In this document: positions 50,666-59,465 of the stretch, one piece after another
How the letters are laid out: each line of letters opens with the position of its first letter
Position numbering within the stretch: position 1 is the first letter of the stretch
DNA from: Streptomyces sp. MJM8645
GTDB lineage: Bacteria > Actinomycetota > Actinomycetes > Streptomycetales > Streptomycetaceae
Direction of reading: 5' to 3'
Assembly (NCBI RefSeq): GCF_001625365.1
Contig: NZ_LJJF01000001.1
Location: forward strand, 558,001-622,000
DNA length: 64,000 nucleotides
Translations under genes and position numbers: made by a program
Notes under the pieces: generated by a model
Database searches by the model: none
What the model saw: only the letters and a program-made list of their open reading frames with translations
Told to the model about the DNA's origin: nothing

Positions 50666-51595
50666 TCAGCCCGCCTCGATCCGCTCCACGATCAGCTCGC
50701 ACAGCTCGTGGGTGCGCAGGGCGTCGTGCGCGTCCACGGTCTTGCCGGCCCGGACGGCGTCCAGGAAGGACTGGACGCACTGCTCGATGCCGCGCTGACG
50801 GGCGACGGACACCCAGTCACCGCGCCGGCGGACGGTGGGCTGGCCGCGGTGGTCGATCACCTCGGCGAGGTTGTGCACCGCCCGCTTGGAGTCGGCGCCG
50901 GAGACCTCCAGGATCTCCTCCGTCGAGCCGGAGAGCCGGTTCATGATGCCGAGTGCCGTGAAGCCGTCCCCACCGAGGGTCAGCACGACGTGCTCGACCA
51001 GCCCGTCGCGCACCCGCGAGCGGACGTCGACGTGCTCGATCTCGCCGGGGGCCAGGAAGCGCAGGGTGTCGACGACGTGGATGAAGTCGTCGAACACCAG
51101 GGAGCGGGCCGCCTCGGCGAGGCCCTCGCGGTTCTTCTGCAGGACGATCAGGTCGCGGGGGCGCTCCTTGGCCTGGGCGTAGCCGGGCGCGTACCGGCGG
51201 TTGAAGCCGACCATCAGCGAGCGGCCCGTCCGGTCGGCGAGGTCGACGAGCCGGCGGGCGCCGTCCACGGTGTAGTCGAGCGGCTTGTCCACGTAGACGT
51301 CGACACCGGCCGTCAGCAGCTGCTCCACGATCGGGACGTGCTGACTGGTCGCGGCGTGCACGAACGCCGCCCGGATCCCGCTCCCGATCAACTCCCCGAG
51401 ATCGGTGAAGCGGTGCTCGGGCGCGATCCGGTGGACGTCGCCGAGGCGATCGAGCTTGGCCCGGTCCCGGGTCATCAACCGCAGGTCGAGGCCCGGCATC
51501 GCTCCGAGGACGGGCAGGTACGCCTTCTGGGCGATGTCACCGAGGCCGATGACCCCGACCGGGAGCAGGGTGTCGGGAACAGCGGTCGAACTCAT
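50666..51595 (-). CDS. Gfo/Idh/MocA family oxidoreductase
   Basis: The 309-residue protein has an N-terminal NAD(P)-binding Rossmann fold (VGVIGLGDIAQKAYLPVL) and the family motif VYVDKPLDYT with the catalytic Lys, then the C-terminal alpha/beta domain. Members oxidise or reduce sugars, cyclitols or bile-pigment-type substrates; there are no pathway neighbours to narrow this. ATG 51595 has GGAG five bases upstream, while an in-frame ATG nine codons earlier has no ribosome-binding site. Confidence 0.87.
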   Translation of the reverse strand: MSSTAVPDTLLPVGVIGLGDIAQKAYLPVLGAMPGLDLRLMTRDRAKLDRLGDVHRIAPEHRFTDLGELIGSGIRAAFVHAATSQHVPIVEQLLTAGVDVYVDKPLDYTVDGARRLVDLADRTGRSLMVGFNRRYAPGYAQAKERPRDLIVLQKNREGLAEAARSLVFDDFIHVVDTLRFLAPGEIEHVDVRSRVRDGLVEHVVLTLGGDGFTALGIMNRLSGSTEEILEVSGADSKRAVHNLAEVIDHRGQPTVRRRGDWVSVARQRGIEQCVQSFLDAVRAGKTVDAHDALRTHELCELIVERIEAG

Positions 51596-51707
51596 GAGGT
51601 CTCCAGTGGTGCGCTCGGTCATCGGCCGTACCCACCCTATTCACCAGCTCCCGTACGCCACCAACCCGTCGCCAGTGGGGCGGGACGCGAGTACACCTCG
51701 TTCAGGA

Positions 51708-52310
51708 TCAGATCCACCCTTCTTCCCAGGCACGGCGAGCCGCTTCGTGGCGGGTGCGGACAGCGAGTTTGGTGATGGCACCGGAGAGGTAGTTGCGGAC
51801 GGTGCCGGGAGCGAGATGGTGCTGTTCGGCGAGGGCGCTGACGGCGTGGCCGTGGTGGACGGCACGCAGGACATCGAGTTCGCGGGGGGTTAGAGGACAG
51901 GGGGTTTCGGTGAGGGCGTGGGTGGCGAGCTGGTGGTCGATGTAGCGGCCGCCGGTGTGGATGTCGCGCAGGATGTCGGCCAGTTGGGTGGCGGGAGTGG
52001 TTTTGGGGACAAAGCCCTGGATGCCTGCGGCCAGAGCGCGACGCAGGACGCCGGGCCGGGCGTGACGCGTGACGAGGACAGTGGGGATGGGGCGGTGGCG
52101 GCGGATCTCCTGGGCGGCGCAGATGCCGTCGAGGTGGGGCATCTCCAGGTCCAACAGGGCGATGTCGATCGGGTGACGGGCGGCGGCCTGGACTGCCGTG
52201 AGGCCGTCAGGAGCCTGGGCGGTGACGGTCAGGTCCGGTTCGAGGTCGAGGAGTGCGGCGAGGGCGCCGCGGGTGAGGTCTTCGTCATCGGCGAGCAGGA
52301 TGCGAATCAC
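51708..52310 (-). CDS. NarL/FixJ (DesR-like) response regulator
   Basis: The 200-residue protein has a receiver domain (residues 1-118; acidic pocket ADDED, phosphoacceptor Asp in LLDLEMPHLDG near 53, Lys in FVPKTT) and a LuxR-type HTH (about 137-195: LTPRELDVLRAVHHGHAVSA, HHLAPGTVRNYLSGA). GTG 52310 has GGGAG upstream and overlaps the kinase gene by 26 bases. With the kinase it forms a DesK/DesR-like system. The half-sites at 53563-53613 upstream of the kinase are candidate targets. Confidence 0.9.
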   Translation of the reverse strand: MIRILLADDEDLTRGALAALLDLEPDLTVTAQAPDGLTAVQAAARHPIDIALLDLEMPHLDGICAAQEIRRHRPIPTVLVTRHARPGVLRRALAAGIQGFVPKTTPATQLADILRDIHTGGRYIDHQLATHALTETPCPLTPRELDVLRAVHHGHAVSALAEQHHLAPGTVRNYLSGAITKLAVRTRHEAARRAWEEGWI

Positions 52311-53505
52311 GCGGGGTCTCCCGGTGGGTGTGGCCGACCAGTTCGAAGTGGCCGCCGGGGTGGGTGGCGATGCGAATGTAACCGCCGATGGCGTGGAAGC
52401 GTTCCTGCAGTCCGGCCAGGCCGCTACCGGGGTCCGCAGGGTGCGACGGGGCACCGTCGTTGCGCAGCAGGACGCGGGCCTGACCCGCGGCAGCGGTGAT
52501 GGTGATCTGGCAGTGGCGGGCACGGCTGTGGCGGAGGATGTTGGTGATGCCTTCGCGGACCAAGGCGGCGAAGGCCGGCTGGAGCTGGTGAGGGATGCGT
52601 GCGGCGTCTCCGTCGATCGCGGTGCGGATTCCGGCGGCTTCCAGGATTCCCGCGGCGTTGGCCAGTTCGCTACTCAGGCTGGCGCGCCGGTAGCCGTGGA
52701 CCACGGCCCGGGACTCCTCGAGTGCGGAGCGAGCCAGTTCGGTGATCTCCCGGACGTGCGCGCGCGCCTCGTGGTCACTGCGGCCGATCAATCGCTCGGC
52801 CAACTCGCCCTTGAGCGTGATGGCCTGGAGCCGGTGGCCCTGGAGATCGTGCAGATCTGCGGCGAACCGCAGCCTCTCCTCCGCCACGGCCAGGGTGGCC
52901 GTGGTCTCGCGGACGTGTTCGGCCTCCAGGACCGCCCGCCACAGCCGGGCCACCATCAACTCCACCCCGGCGATGAACAGCACCATCCCCGCACCGGTCG
53001 CCGCCGGCACCCCGGGCAGGTAGGGGTTGTCCTGGCGCCACTGCGCCACTGCCTCACCCAGCACCGCACAGCCCAGCGCGACTGTCGTGAGCAGCCGGCG
53101 GCGCGCCCGGGCGGGCAGGGTCAGGGCCATCGCCGCTGCCATGGCCCCCGGCAGCATGGCCCAGTCGAGTGCGGTGTACGGACGGACCGCCATGTCGCCC
53201 CACGTCGCGATCGCTGCGGCCAGCAGCAGGAGGCTCCACCGCCCCTCGGCGGTGGCGGAGCCATGGCGGGGGACCTGGCCGGCGAGGCCACCCGGCACCG
53301 CCCGGCGGATGAGCCGAGTGTGCTGGACCGCGACGGCGACGAGCACCGGAGCGACCAGTGCCTGGTGTCCGGGGCCGAGGTTGAAGACGAGGTCGTTCGC
53401 GGCCAGCAACAGCCATAGGGGCCCCAGAGCGAGCAACGTCCAGTGGGTGAGACGGCCCAGCCGCCCCGGATCGACCGTACCGGACCCCATAGGTGAGGTG
53501 ATCAT
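52285..53505 (-). CDS. DesK-like sensor histidine kinase
   Basis: The 406-residue protein has five to six N-terminal membrane segments (about 20-185), a HisKA_3 domain with phosphoacceptor His219 in FAADLHDLQGHRLQ, and a HATPase_c domain (N box VREGITNILRHSRARHCQI, G box GSGLAGLQERFHAIGG). DesK-type kinases sense membrane state. It usually accompanies an ABC transporter in actinobacteria, but here none is adjacent. ATG 53505 (MITSPMGSGT) is preferred because TAGGGT lies eight bases upstream. It overlaps the response regulator start. Confidence 0.88.
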   Translation of the reverse strand: MITSPMGSGTVDPGRLGRLTHWTLLALGPLWLLLAANDLVFNLGPGHQALVAPVLVAVAVQHTRLIRRAVPGGLAGQVPRHGSATAEGRWSLLLLAAAIATWGDMAVRPYTALDWAMLPGAMAAAMALTLPARARRRLLTTVALGCAVLGEAVAQWRQDNPYLPGVPAATGAGMVLFIAGVELMVARLWRAVLEAEHVRETTATLAVAEERLRFAADLHDLQGHRLQAITLKGELAERLIGRSDHEARAHVREITELARSALEESRAVVHGYRRASLSSELANAAGILEAAGIRTAIDGDAARIPHQLQPAFAALVREGITNILRHSRARHCQITITAAAGQARVLLRNDGAPSHPADPGSGLAGLQERFHAIGGYIRIATHPGGHFELVGHTHRETPRDSHPARR

Positions 53506-53513
53506 GTCCGGCC

Positions 53514-53519
53514 ACCCTA
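53514..53519 (-). promoter_or_regulatory. TAGGGT -10 element of the two-component operon
   Basis: On the minus strand TAGGGT lies eight bases before ATG 53505, with no Shine-Dalgarno sequence. Confidence 0.45.
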
Positions 53520-53562
53520 GAGTCAGCCTCGGCTCGCTGTCTGCGACCGAACCAACCAAAAG

Positions 53563-53613
53563 ATGACAGTTGTCATAGGCGAACCATGACACGGCCCGCC
53601 CGACTCATGTCAT
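53563..53613. promoter_or_regulatory. Cluster of ATGACA/TGTCAT half-sites, candidate response-regulator operator
   Basis: ATGACA-GT-TGTCAT (53563-53576) is a perfect 14-base palindrome. A second pair of the same half-sites lies at 53586-53591 and 53608-53613. They sit about 45 bases upstream of the kinase -10 box and on the other side face the secreted-protein genes. DesR-type operators have similar TCATGACA/TGTCATGA symmetry. No gene is supported in 53614-53874. Confidence 0.6.
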
Positions 53614-53874
53614 CAGCCACTACTGGCGACCGGTGCGCCACGACAAGACTCTTCATCACCGGACCACGGAGGTATCACGGTCCGGGCGCCTACCGGCCCC
53701 GGCCAGTGCGAACCCACACCACACGATCTCCGAGGAGCCTCCGGACAAGGGTCCTACCGCAAGGCCCGAAGCATCCACAAGGACGCATGCGCACCAGCAG
53801 TCCGCACGTACCCCTGCACGAGGCGCGCGCACGCACGCCTCGTCCTTGTTTCCGCGCCCGCTGGAGGAGCACAG

Positions 53875-54513
53875 ATGACCACCACCCGCAAGCCGCGCCG
53901 GCGCACCCTCGCGGCCTCGGCCACCACCGCCATCGCGGTGGGCCTGTTAAGCCTTGGCGCCGCCCCCGCCGCCCACGCCGACACCCTCCCGACCCTCTGC
54001 AACCCCGCTGTGGACCACGCCACCACGGAACCCTTCAACCTGCAGATCACCCCCATCGTCACCGACTTCCTCATCTACAACGTCGCCCCGGGCACCACCG
54101 GACAGCACACCGACACCCTGACCAGGGTCAGCTCGGTGACCACCACCGTCGACAACAAGACCGAGATCACCGCCACCGCGAGCGCGCTGTTCGCCAAGGT
54201 CGAGGTCAAGGTCGGCTTCTCGGTCCAGAAGACCACCTCCAGCACCACCAGCCAGACCGTGAGCGACGTCTGGAACCTCAAGGACCCCGGGCGCTACGGC
54301 CTCTACCGCGGGACCAGGGTCGTCACCGGCCAGTACGTCACCCGCATCTGCGCCCAGACCGGCCCCACCACCGGCATCTGGGTCACCACCCAGCCCACCC
54401 CCGGGACGTTCACCACCTACGAGTCCCCGGAGATCGGCTCGGTCGGCTGCGCCCCCGCCGAACCGGCCGCCACCGTGCGCCGGACCGCCCAACTCCTCAT
54501 CAGCAACTGCTGA
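53875..54513 (+). CDS. Secreted protein with aerolysin-like Ser/Thr-rich strand region
   Basis: The 212-residue protein has a Tat/Sec-like signal peptide (RKPRRRT, hydrophobic 14-34, cleavage near AHAD). Residues about 75-135 alternate Ser/Thr and hydrophobic residues in long strands (VSSVTTTVDNKTEITATASA, then VEVKVGFSVQKTTSSTTSQT), the pattern of the membrane-insertion region in aerolysin/ETX-MTX2 beta-pore toxins. Cys near the N- and C-terminus could form disulfides. The family assignment is tentative. ATG 53875 has GGAGGAG upstream, and the next secreted gene follows by 32 bases, so they are an operon. Confidence 0.7.
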   Translation: MTTTRKPRRRTLAASATTAIAVGLLSLGAAPAAHADTLPTLCNPAVDHATTEPFNLQITPIVTDFLIYNVAPGTTGQHTDTLTRVSSVTTTVDNKTEITATASALFAKVEVKVGFSVQKTTSSTTSQTVSDVWNLKDPGRYGLYRGTRVVTGQYVTRICAQTGPTTGIWVTTQPTPGTFTTYESPEIGSVGCAPAEPAATVRRTAQLLISNC

Positions 54514-54545
54514 CCGTGCCCACCGACCTGACGACGGAGGAACCC

Positions 54546-55163
54546 GTGACAAACCCGCTGCGCCACGCCACCACCCGCCGGGGCACGGCGCTGCGCGCCC
54601 TCGGCGCCGCCGCCCTCGCCTCGCTGGCCGGCCTCACCCTGCTCGCCGGCCCCGCGTCGGCCGCGACCCAGGGGCTGGCGTCGAGCGAGTGGCACGGCTA
54701 CGTCTGCGACGACGGCTACTACCGGATCAAGACGCCGTTCGGACAACTCGTGGAGAAGAACATGGCCAGCTCCTGGGGGCAGGTCATCCAGAACCCCGAC
54801 ACCGGTGGCTACAACCAGCAGTGGAAGCTGTGCCACTACAACTCCGACAACCAGTCCTTCATCTTCCGCAGCCGGCTGAACGAGGACGACTGCCTGGGCC
54901 ACTGGAAACGGAACCCGAACGACCCGAACGAGGGGAACAGCGACGGCGCCCCCTTCAACGTGTTCGACTGCTCGGGGTGGATCTACGGCAACCAGATCTT
55001 CTCGCTGATCCACCCCTCACCCGGCTCCAGCGAGGTGCTGCTCCGGATCGGGCACAGCGGGAGCTTTGGCACCGTCGCCGACCCGGCCGGCTCCGCAGGT
55101 TCGGCCGTGAACCAGTACTCCTACCGGGCGACCCTGTTCACGTTGGAGCACCTCGCCGCGTGA
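54546..55163 (+). CDS. Secreted hypothetical protein
   Basis: The 205-residue protein has a signal peptide (Arg-rich start, hydrophobic 16-36, cleavage near ASAA). The mature part is rich in aromatic residues and Cys (YVCDDGYYRIKTPFG, WKLCHYNSDNQSFIFRSRLN, DDCLGHWKR, FDCSGWIYGNQIF). QQWKLCHY and NQIFSL are reminiscent of QxW motifs in ricin-type lectins, but no clear trefoil is seen. GTG 54546 follows GGAGGAAC. It is probably co-expressed with the aerolysin-like protein; a toxin plus receptor-binding or protective partner is a guess. Confidence 0.7.
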   Translation: MTNPLRHATTRRGTALRALGAAALASLAGLTLLAGPASAATQGLASSEWHGYVCDDGYYRIKTPFGQLVEKNMASSWGQVIQNPDTGGYNQQWKLCHYNSDNQSFIFRSRLNEDDCLGHWKRNPNDPNEGNSDGAPFNVFDCSGWIYGNQIFSLIHPSPGSSEVLLRIGHSGSFGTVADPAGSAGSAVNQYSYRATLFTLEHLAA

Positions 55164-55187
55164 CGGCCCCCGCCCCACCCCGGGGCC

Positions 55188-55289
55188 AAGCTGTGCCTGC
55201 GGTCGAGAACCGAGGCGGCGCTCGTCTCCACCCTGCACGCCGAGGAGTTGGCGGGCGGGACGACCTGGGTGCTGGGCGCCGCCGGCTGA
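55188..55289 (+). other. Short open segment, possible C-terminal gene remnant
   Basis: The frame KLCLRSRTEAALVSTLHAEE followed by LAGGTTWVLGAAG and TGA has streptomycete codon bias but no start codon. It may be the last 33 codons of a lost gene. No family is recognised. Confidence 0.25.
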
Positions 55290-55308
55290 GCCCGCACACG
55301 CACAACGA

Positions 55309-55349
55309 CGCCGGGCCCGTACGGGAGGAGATCCCGTACGGGCCCGGCG
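55309..55349. terminator. Bidirectional hairpin between convergent genes
   Basis: Perfect arms of at least 16 bases (55311-55326 and 55332-55347, extendable by two pairs) around GGAGA. It separates the plus-strand secreted genes from the minus-strand gene ending at 55390. Confidence 0.7.
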
Positions 55350-55389
55350 CCGTGCCGTCCGCGGGTCGGCGGGCGGCCGGGTCGGCGGC

Positions 55390-55911
55390 TCAGGGGATGA
55401 GGGCGCCGACCCCCTCGACCACCAGCATCCAGGTGGGCTGCCCGCCGGTGCCGAAGGCGGAGGCGAGGACGTACCCGATCGCGGCGTCGGCGGGGCGGGC
55501 GGGGGCGTCGTCCCGCCACTCCACGATGACGATCTGGTCGCCGTCGCAGGAGAAGTCGCCGAGGCGCTTGCCGTCGCGGATGAGCCGGCTGCTGGGGATG
55601 GAGTCCGGGACGAGGACGTAGACGGCGCCGTCGTACGTGGTCTCGACCCGGTAGGACTTCCGGCGGAGCTTGCCCCGGCCCGGCCGCAGCGGCACCGGCG
55701 AGCCGTCGACGGTCAGTGTCAGGTGGGCGGTGTCGCGGGTCCCGATGGCGATCTGCGGGTCCGGCTCGTTGCCCGGGTCGCGCTCCAGGACGGCTGTGGG
55801 GATCCGCTCCCCGGAGACGGTCACCCGGTCCTGGCCGTCGACGCGGACGGTGATCTCGCCGAACAGGGTGTCCTCGGTGGTGAAGGGGGCGGGCGCCGGA
55901 AGGTCGGTCAT
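55390..55911 (-). CDS. Hypothetical protein
   Basis: The 173-residue protein begins MTDLPAPAPFTTEDTLFGEI and is predicted mostly beta, with GRGKLRRKSYRVETTYDGAVYVLVP and DQIVIVEWRDD. There is no signal peptide or membrane segment. I do not recognise the family. ATG 55911 has AAAGGAA at good spacing; the frame continues upstream without a better start. It is divergent from the YVTN-repeat gene. Confidence 0.65.
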   Translation of the reverse strand: MTDLPAPAPFTTEDTLFGEITVRVDGQDRVTVSGERIPTAVLERDPGNEPDPQIAIGTRDTAHLTLTVDGSPVPLRPGRGKLRRKSYRVETTYDGAVYVLVPDSIPSSRLIRDGKRLGDFSCDGDQIVIVEWRDDAPARPADAAIGYVLASAFGTGGQPTWMLVVEGVGALIP

Positions 55912-56172
55912 CTGTGATTCCTTTGGTGGGTCGTAACTCCGGCCTTCCGGAAGAGAATTAGCGGGCCGGAATTCGCGGGCCGGGGTGATTCTCTCATTCG
56001 GCGGAGAGGGATTCACCCTATGGTGGGTGCCAGTTGACTTCCCGCCGGCTCGCGGTGGAAAGCACGGCGGTCGAGCAGTTCCCGGTGGGCACCACGATCC
56101 CGGCAGGCCGGCTCCGCACGCCCCACCAGTCACTGCTGGATCTTCCAACTCTCCTCTACCACTTAATAGTTG

Positions 56173-56204
56173 TTCCATCCAATGGCAATGGAATCCCCTA
56201 GGCT
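56173..56204 (+). promoter_or_regulatory. Inverted repeat and TAGGCT element upstream of the YVTN gene
   Basis: TTCCAT (56173-56178) and ATGGAA (56188-56193) form a perfect inverted repeat in an AT-richer patch, followed by TAGGCT (56199-56204). The ATG is 54 bases further on with its own Shine-Dalgarno, so this promoter would make a leadered transcript. The rest of 55912-56257 shows no gene. Confidence 0.4.
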
Positions 56205-56257
56205 TCGATCCACCCGGTGCCCGGCGCGGCGCACCGGATGACACAGGGGAGGACATG

Positions 56258-57421
56258 ATGAGGACCCCGGCAAGCGCGTTACGGCGCGGATCCCGCTGGA
56301 CTGTCTCGGCGGCGACGGCGGCGGCCCTGCTGCTCGGTGGGGCGGGTGTCTCGGGGGCCTCGGGGGCGGCCCCCTCCGGCGTTCCCGACGGCCCCGACGG
56401 CCCTGTCTCCGGCGTTCCGGGGGCCGTCCGGCTCGCGGAATTCACCTGGGAGAAGGTCACCGAGGCGGTCAGTGCGGACGGCCGCACGGTCTACCTCGTG
56501 CTGACGGACGTGGTCGGCGGGCGCCAGGGCGTGTACCTGTCCACCGTCGACACGCAGACCGGCACGGTGAGGGCCCGCCTCCCGCTCGGCGACCCGGCAC
56601 CCTACGGGCGGCCGGCCCTCAGCCCGGACGGCCACCGGCTGTACGTCGGAGTCGGCTCCGCCGTCTACGTCATCGACACCGCGACCAACACGGTCAAGGC
56701 CCGCATCGCCGCGCCGGCGCAGCAGCTCCCGGCGGGCTGGACCCCGGGCGCGGCGACCAGTCTGGCCACCGACCCGGACGGCGAGACCCTCTACGTCGGC
56801 CAGTCCGGGCCCTCGGGCCCCACCGGGCAGGAGGAGCCGGGCCGGATCCTGGAATTCTCCACCGGCGACCAGGAGTTCATCGACCAGACGGCGGTCACCG
56901 CCCACACGGTCAACGATCTCGCCGTCCTGCCCGACGGGAGCTCCCTCTACGCGGGCACGAACCTCGACCTGCTGCGCCTCGACATCAGGACCGGGCTCGG
57001 CACCGCCAAGGTCGTCGACCCCGGCGCCAAGGACGAGCTGGCGCTCTCCCCCGACGGCTCCTTCCTGCTCGCGCTCGGGTCGGTCCGCACCTACTCCGTG
57101 GGCATCGGGCTCGACACGGGCACGGACAAGGTGCGCTACCTCATGAAGTACGGCTCCGGCTACTTCGAGTACCACCACCCGGCGATGAACACCGACGGCA
57201 GCCGCGTCTACCTGCTCGGCGGCCCCTCCTACACCATCCCCGTCCCGCTGTACACGCTCGTGCCGGGCGAGAACCGGTTCGACCAGAGCGTGCGCCTCTC
57301 CGTCCCCGAGACGTACATCCACGCCCTCGCCACCGGGCCGGACGGCCACTCGCTGTACGTCACCGGCTGCGTGTACTCCGACTCGGCGAAGGGCTGCTTC
57401 CTGCGAACCCTGCAGATCTGA
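56258..57421 (+). CDS. Secreted YVTN beta-propeller protein
   Basis: The 387-residue protein has a signal peptide (residues 1-38) and about seven beta-propeller repeats with YVTN-type motifs (HRLYVGVGSAVYVIDTATNT, VKARI, ETLYVGQSG, SSLYAGTNLDLLRLD, HSLYVTGCVY). Such propellers are surface or extracellular proteins, often of unknown ligand. ATG 56258 is preferred over ATG 56255 because GGGGAGG then lies five bases upstream. Confidence 0.82.
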   Translation: MRTPASALRRGSRWTVSAATAAALLLGGAGVSGASGAAPSGVPDGPDGPVSGVPGAVRLAEFTWEKVTEAVSADGRTVYLVLTDVVGGRQGVYLSTVDTQTGTVRARLPLGDPAPYGRPALSPDGHRLYVGVGSAVYVIDTATNTVKARIAAPAQQLPAGWTPGAATSLATDPDGETLYVGQSGPSGPTGQEEPGRILEFSTGDQEFIDQTAVTAHTVNDLAVLPDGSSLYAGTNLDLLRLDIRTGLGTAKVVDPGAKDELALSPDGSFLLALGSVRTYSVGIGLDTGTDKVRYLMKYGSGYFEYHHPAMNTDGSRVYLLGGPSYTIPVPLYTLVPGENRFDQSVRLSVPETYIHALATGPDGHSLYVTGCVYSDSAKGCFLRTLQI

Positions 57422-57444
57422 CGCCGCGCCGGTCCGAGCACGCG

Positions 57445-57480
57445 GGCGGCCCGTACGAGCACCTGCTCGCACGGGCCGCC
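57445..57480 (+). terminator. Hairpin after the YVTN gene
   Basis: GGCGGCCCGT pairs with ACGGGCCGCC, extended inwards by GAGCA/TGCTC with one mismatch, around CC. It lies 24 bases beyond the stop codon. Confidence 0.65.
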
Positions 57481-57496
57481 GCCGTTTCGCGCGGCG

Positions 57497-57883
57497 GTTG
57501 ACCTCAACTGGCCCACCACCACCGCCGGTACGACCCAGTCCACCACGGCGGTCAACGGGGTGCTGAGCCGGCTCAACGCCGTCGCCCCCGGCTCGTCGAC
57601 CAGCTTCACCAGTCCCGGCTGGACCTCGCACTCGCTCGGCGGCGTGCCGCTCGGCGTCGCGACGGACTCCGGCGGACAGCTGAAGAACCACCCGAACCTG
57701 TTCGTGGTGGACGGCTCGCTGTTCCCCGGCGGCGGGCTCCAGGCGACCCCGGCGGCCGTCACCATCACCGCGCCGGCCGACCGCCTGATATCCGGCATCG
57801 CCGGCTCGGCGATGGTCACCGCCTCCTCCTCGGCCGCCGCGGGCATGGCATCCGCGGCCGCCTCCGACACCTCCCTGCGGTAA
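57497..57883 (+). pseudogene. C-terminal remnant of a GMC oxidoreductase (cholesterol-oxidase-like)
   Basis: The frame encodes VDLNWPTTTAGTTQSTTAVN, WTSHSLGGVPLGVATDSGGQ, NHPNLFVVDGSLFPGG and LQATPAAVTITAPADRL. This is the last quarter of a GMC/cholesterol-oxidase-type flavoprotein, with the catalytic His in HSLGG and the second FAD motif YVVDGSLFPG-like. The FAD-binding N-terminus (GxGxxG) and about 400 residues are missing, and the frame starts abruptly after the upstream terminator. The retained 3' end keeps good codon bias, so the deletion is probably recent. Confidence 0.82.
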
Positions 57884-58048
57884 GGACGCGTCGTCAAACC
57901 CCCACCCGCGTGACGGCATTGGACACGCACCCTGAGACTGGTCCGCAAGGCGCCCGGCGCCCGCGAGGTCTCGCGGGCACCGGGGCCGACCAGCCTTCAT
58001 CAGGCCGCGGCATCCCCCGCGCGGCCTGTTCGCACTGATCGGAGAACC

Positions 58049-59029
<981 letters not shown>

Positions 59030-59037
59030 CCCGAACG

Positions 59038-59085
59038 GTCCGTCGCGGCCGCCGTACCCCCTCTTCCTCGGCGGCCGCGACGGAC
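59038..59085 (+). terminator. Hairpin after the aldo/keto reductase gene
   Basis: Perfect 17-bp arms GTCCGTCGCGGCCGCCG (59038-59054) and its complement (59069-59085) around a 14-base loop. Confidence 0.7.
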
Positions 59086-59370
59086 CACCTTCCACTCGTG
59101 AGACGGACCACCACCACCCACTCGTGAGGGAGCAACAGCCGTGACCAGTGGGCAGGACGCCGAGAACGGGCCGACCGCGAAGGGGGGCCGGGCCCGTCCG
59201 GCGCAACCGGTAATCCCACGTCCACGGCCTCCCGTCAGCTGGTTCTCCGGCACCGAGTCTGCCCGCCTCGTCTCGCGGCGCGCCAGTGATCCCGCCATGT
59301 CCGGATCGTGAAGTTCTCACACTCCCGCCCGGTGGGATCCCGGGTTGCCCGGTCGGCCGTTCCAGGAGAC

Positions 59371-59400
59371 GAACTTGTTCGTTACGAACATGTTCGTTAC
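59371..59400 (+). promoter_or_regulatory. TetR operator cluster upstream of the monooxygenase gene
   Basis: GTTCGTTACGAAC (59377-59389) is a 5-3-5 palindrome, and CGAACATGTTCG (59385-59396) overlaps it, followed by another GTTCGTTAC. The same 13-base palindrome, GTTCGTCACGAAC, lies at 60635-60647 before the TetR gene. The rest of 59086-59465 contains no supported gene. Confidence 0.7.
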
Positions 59401-59465
59401 CGTGGAGGAGCGGGCGGCGAACCCACGCCGACCGACACGGACCGACACCGACCCAAGGAGTGGCC

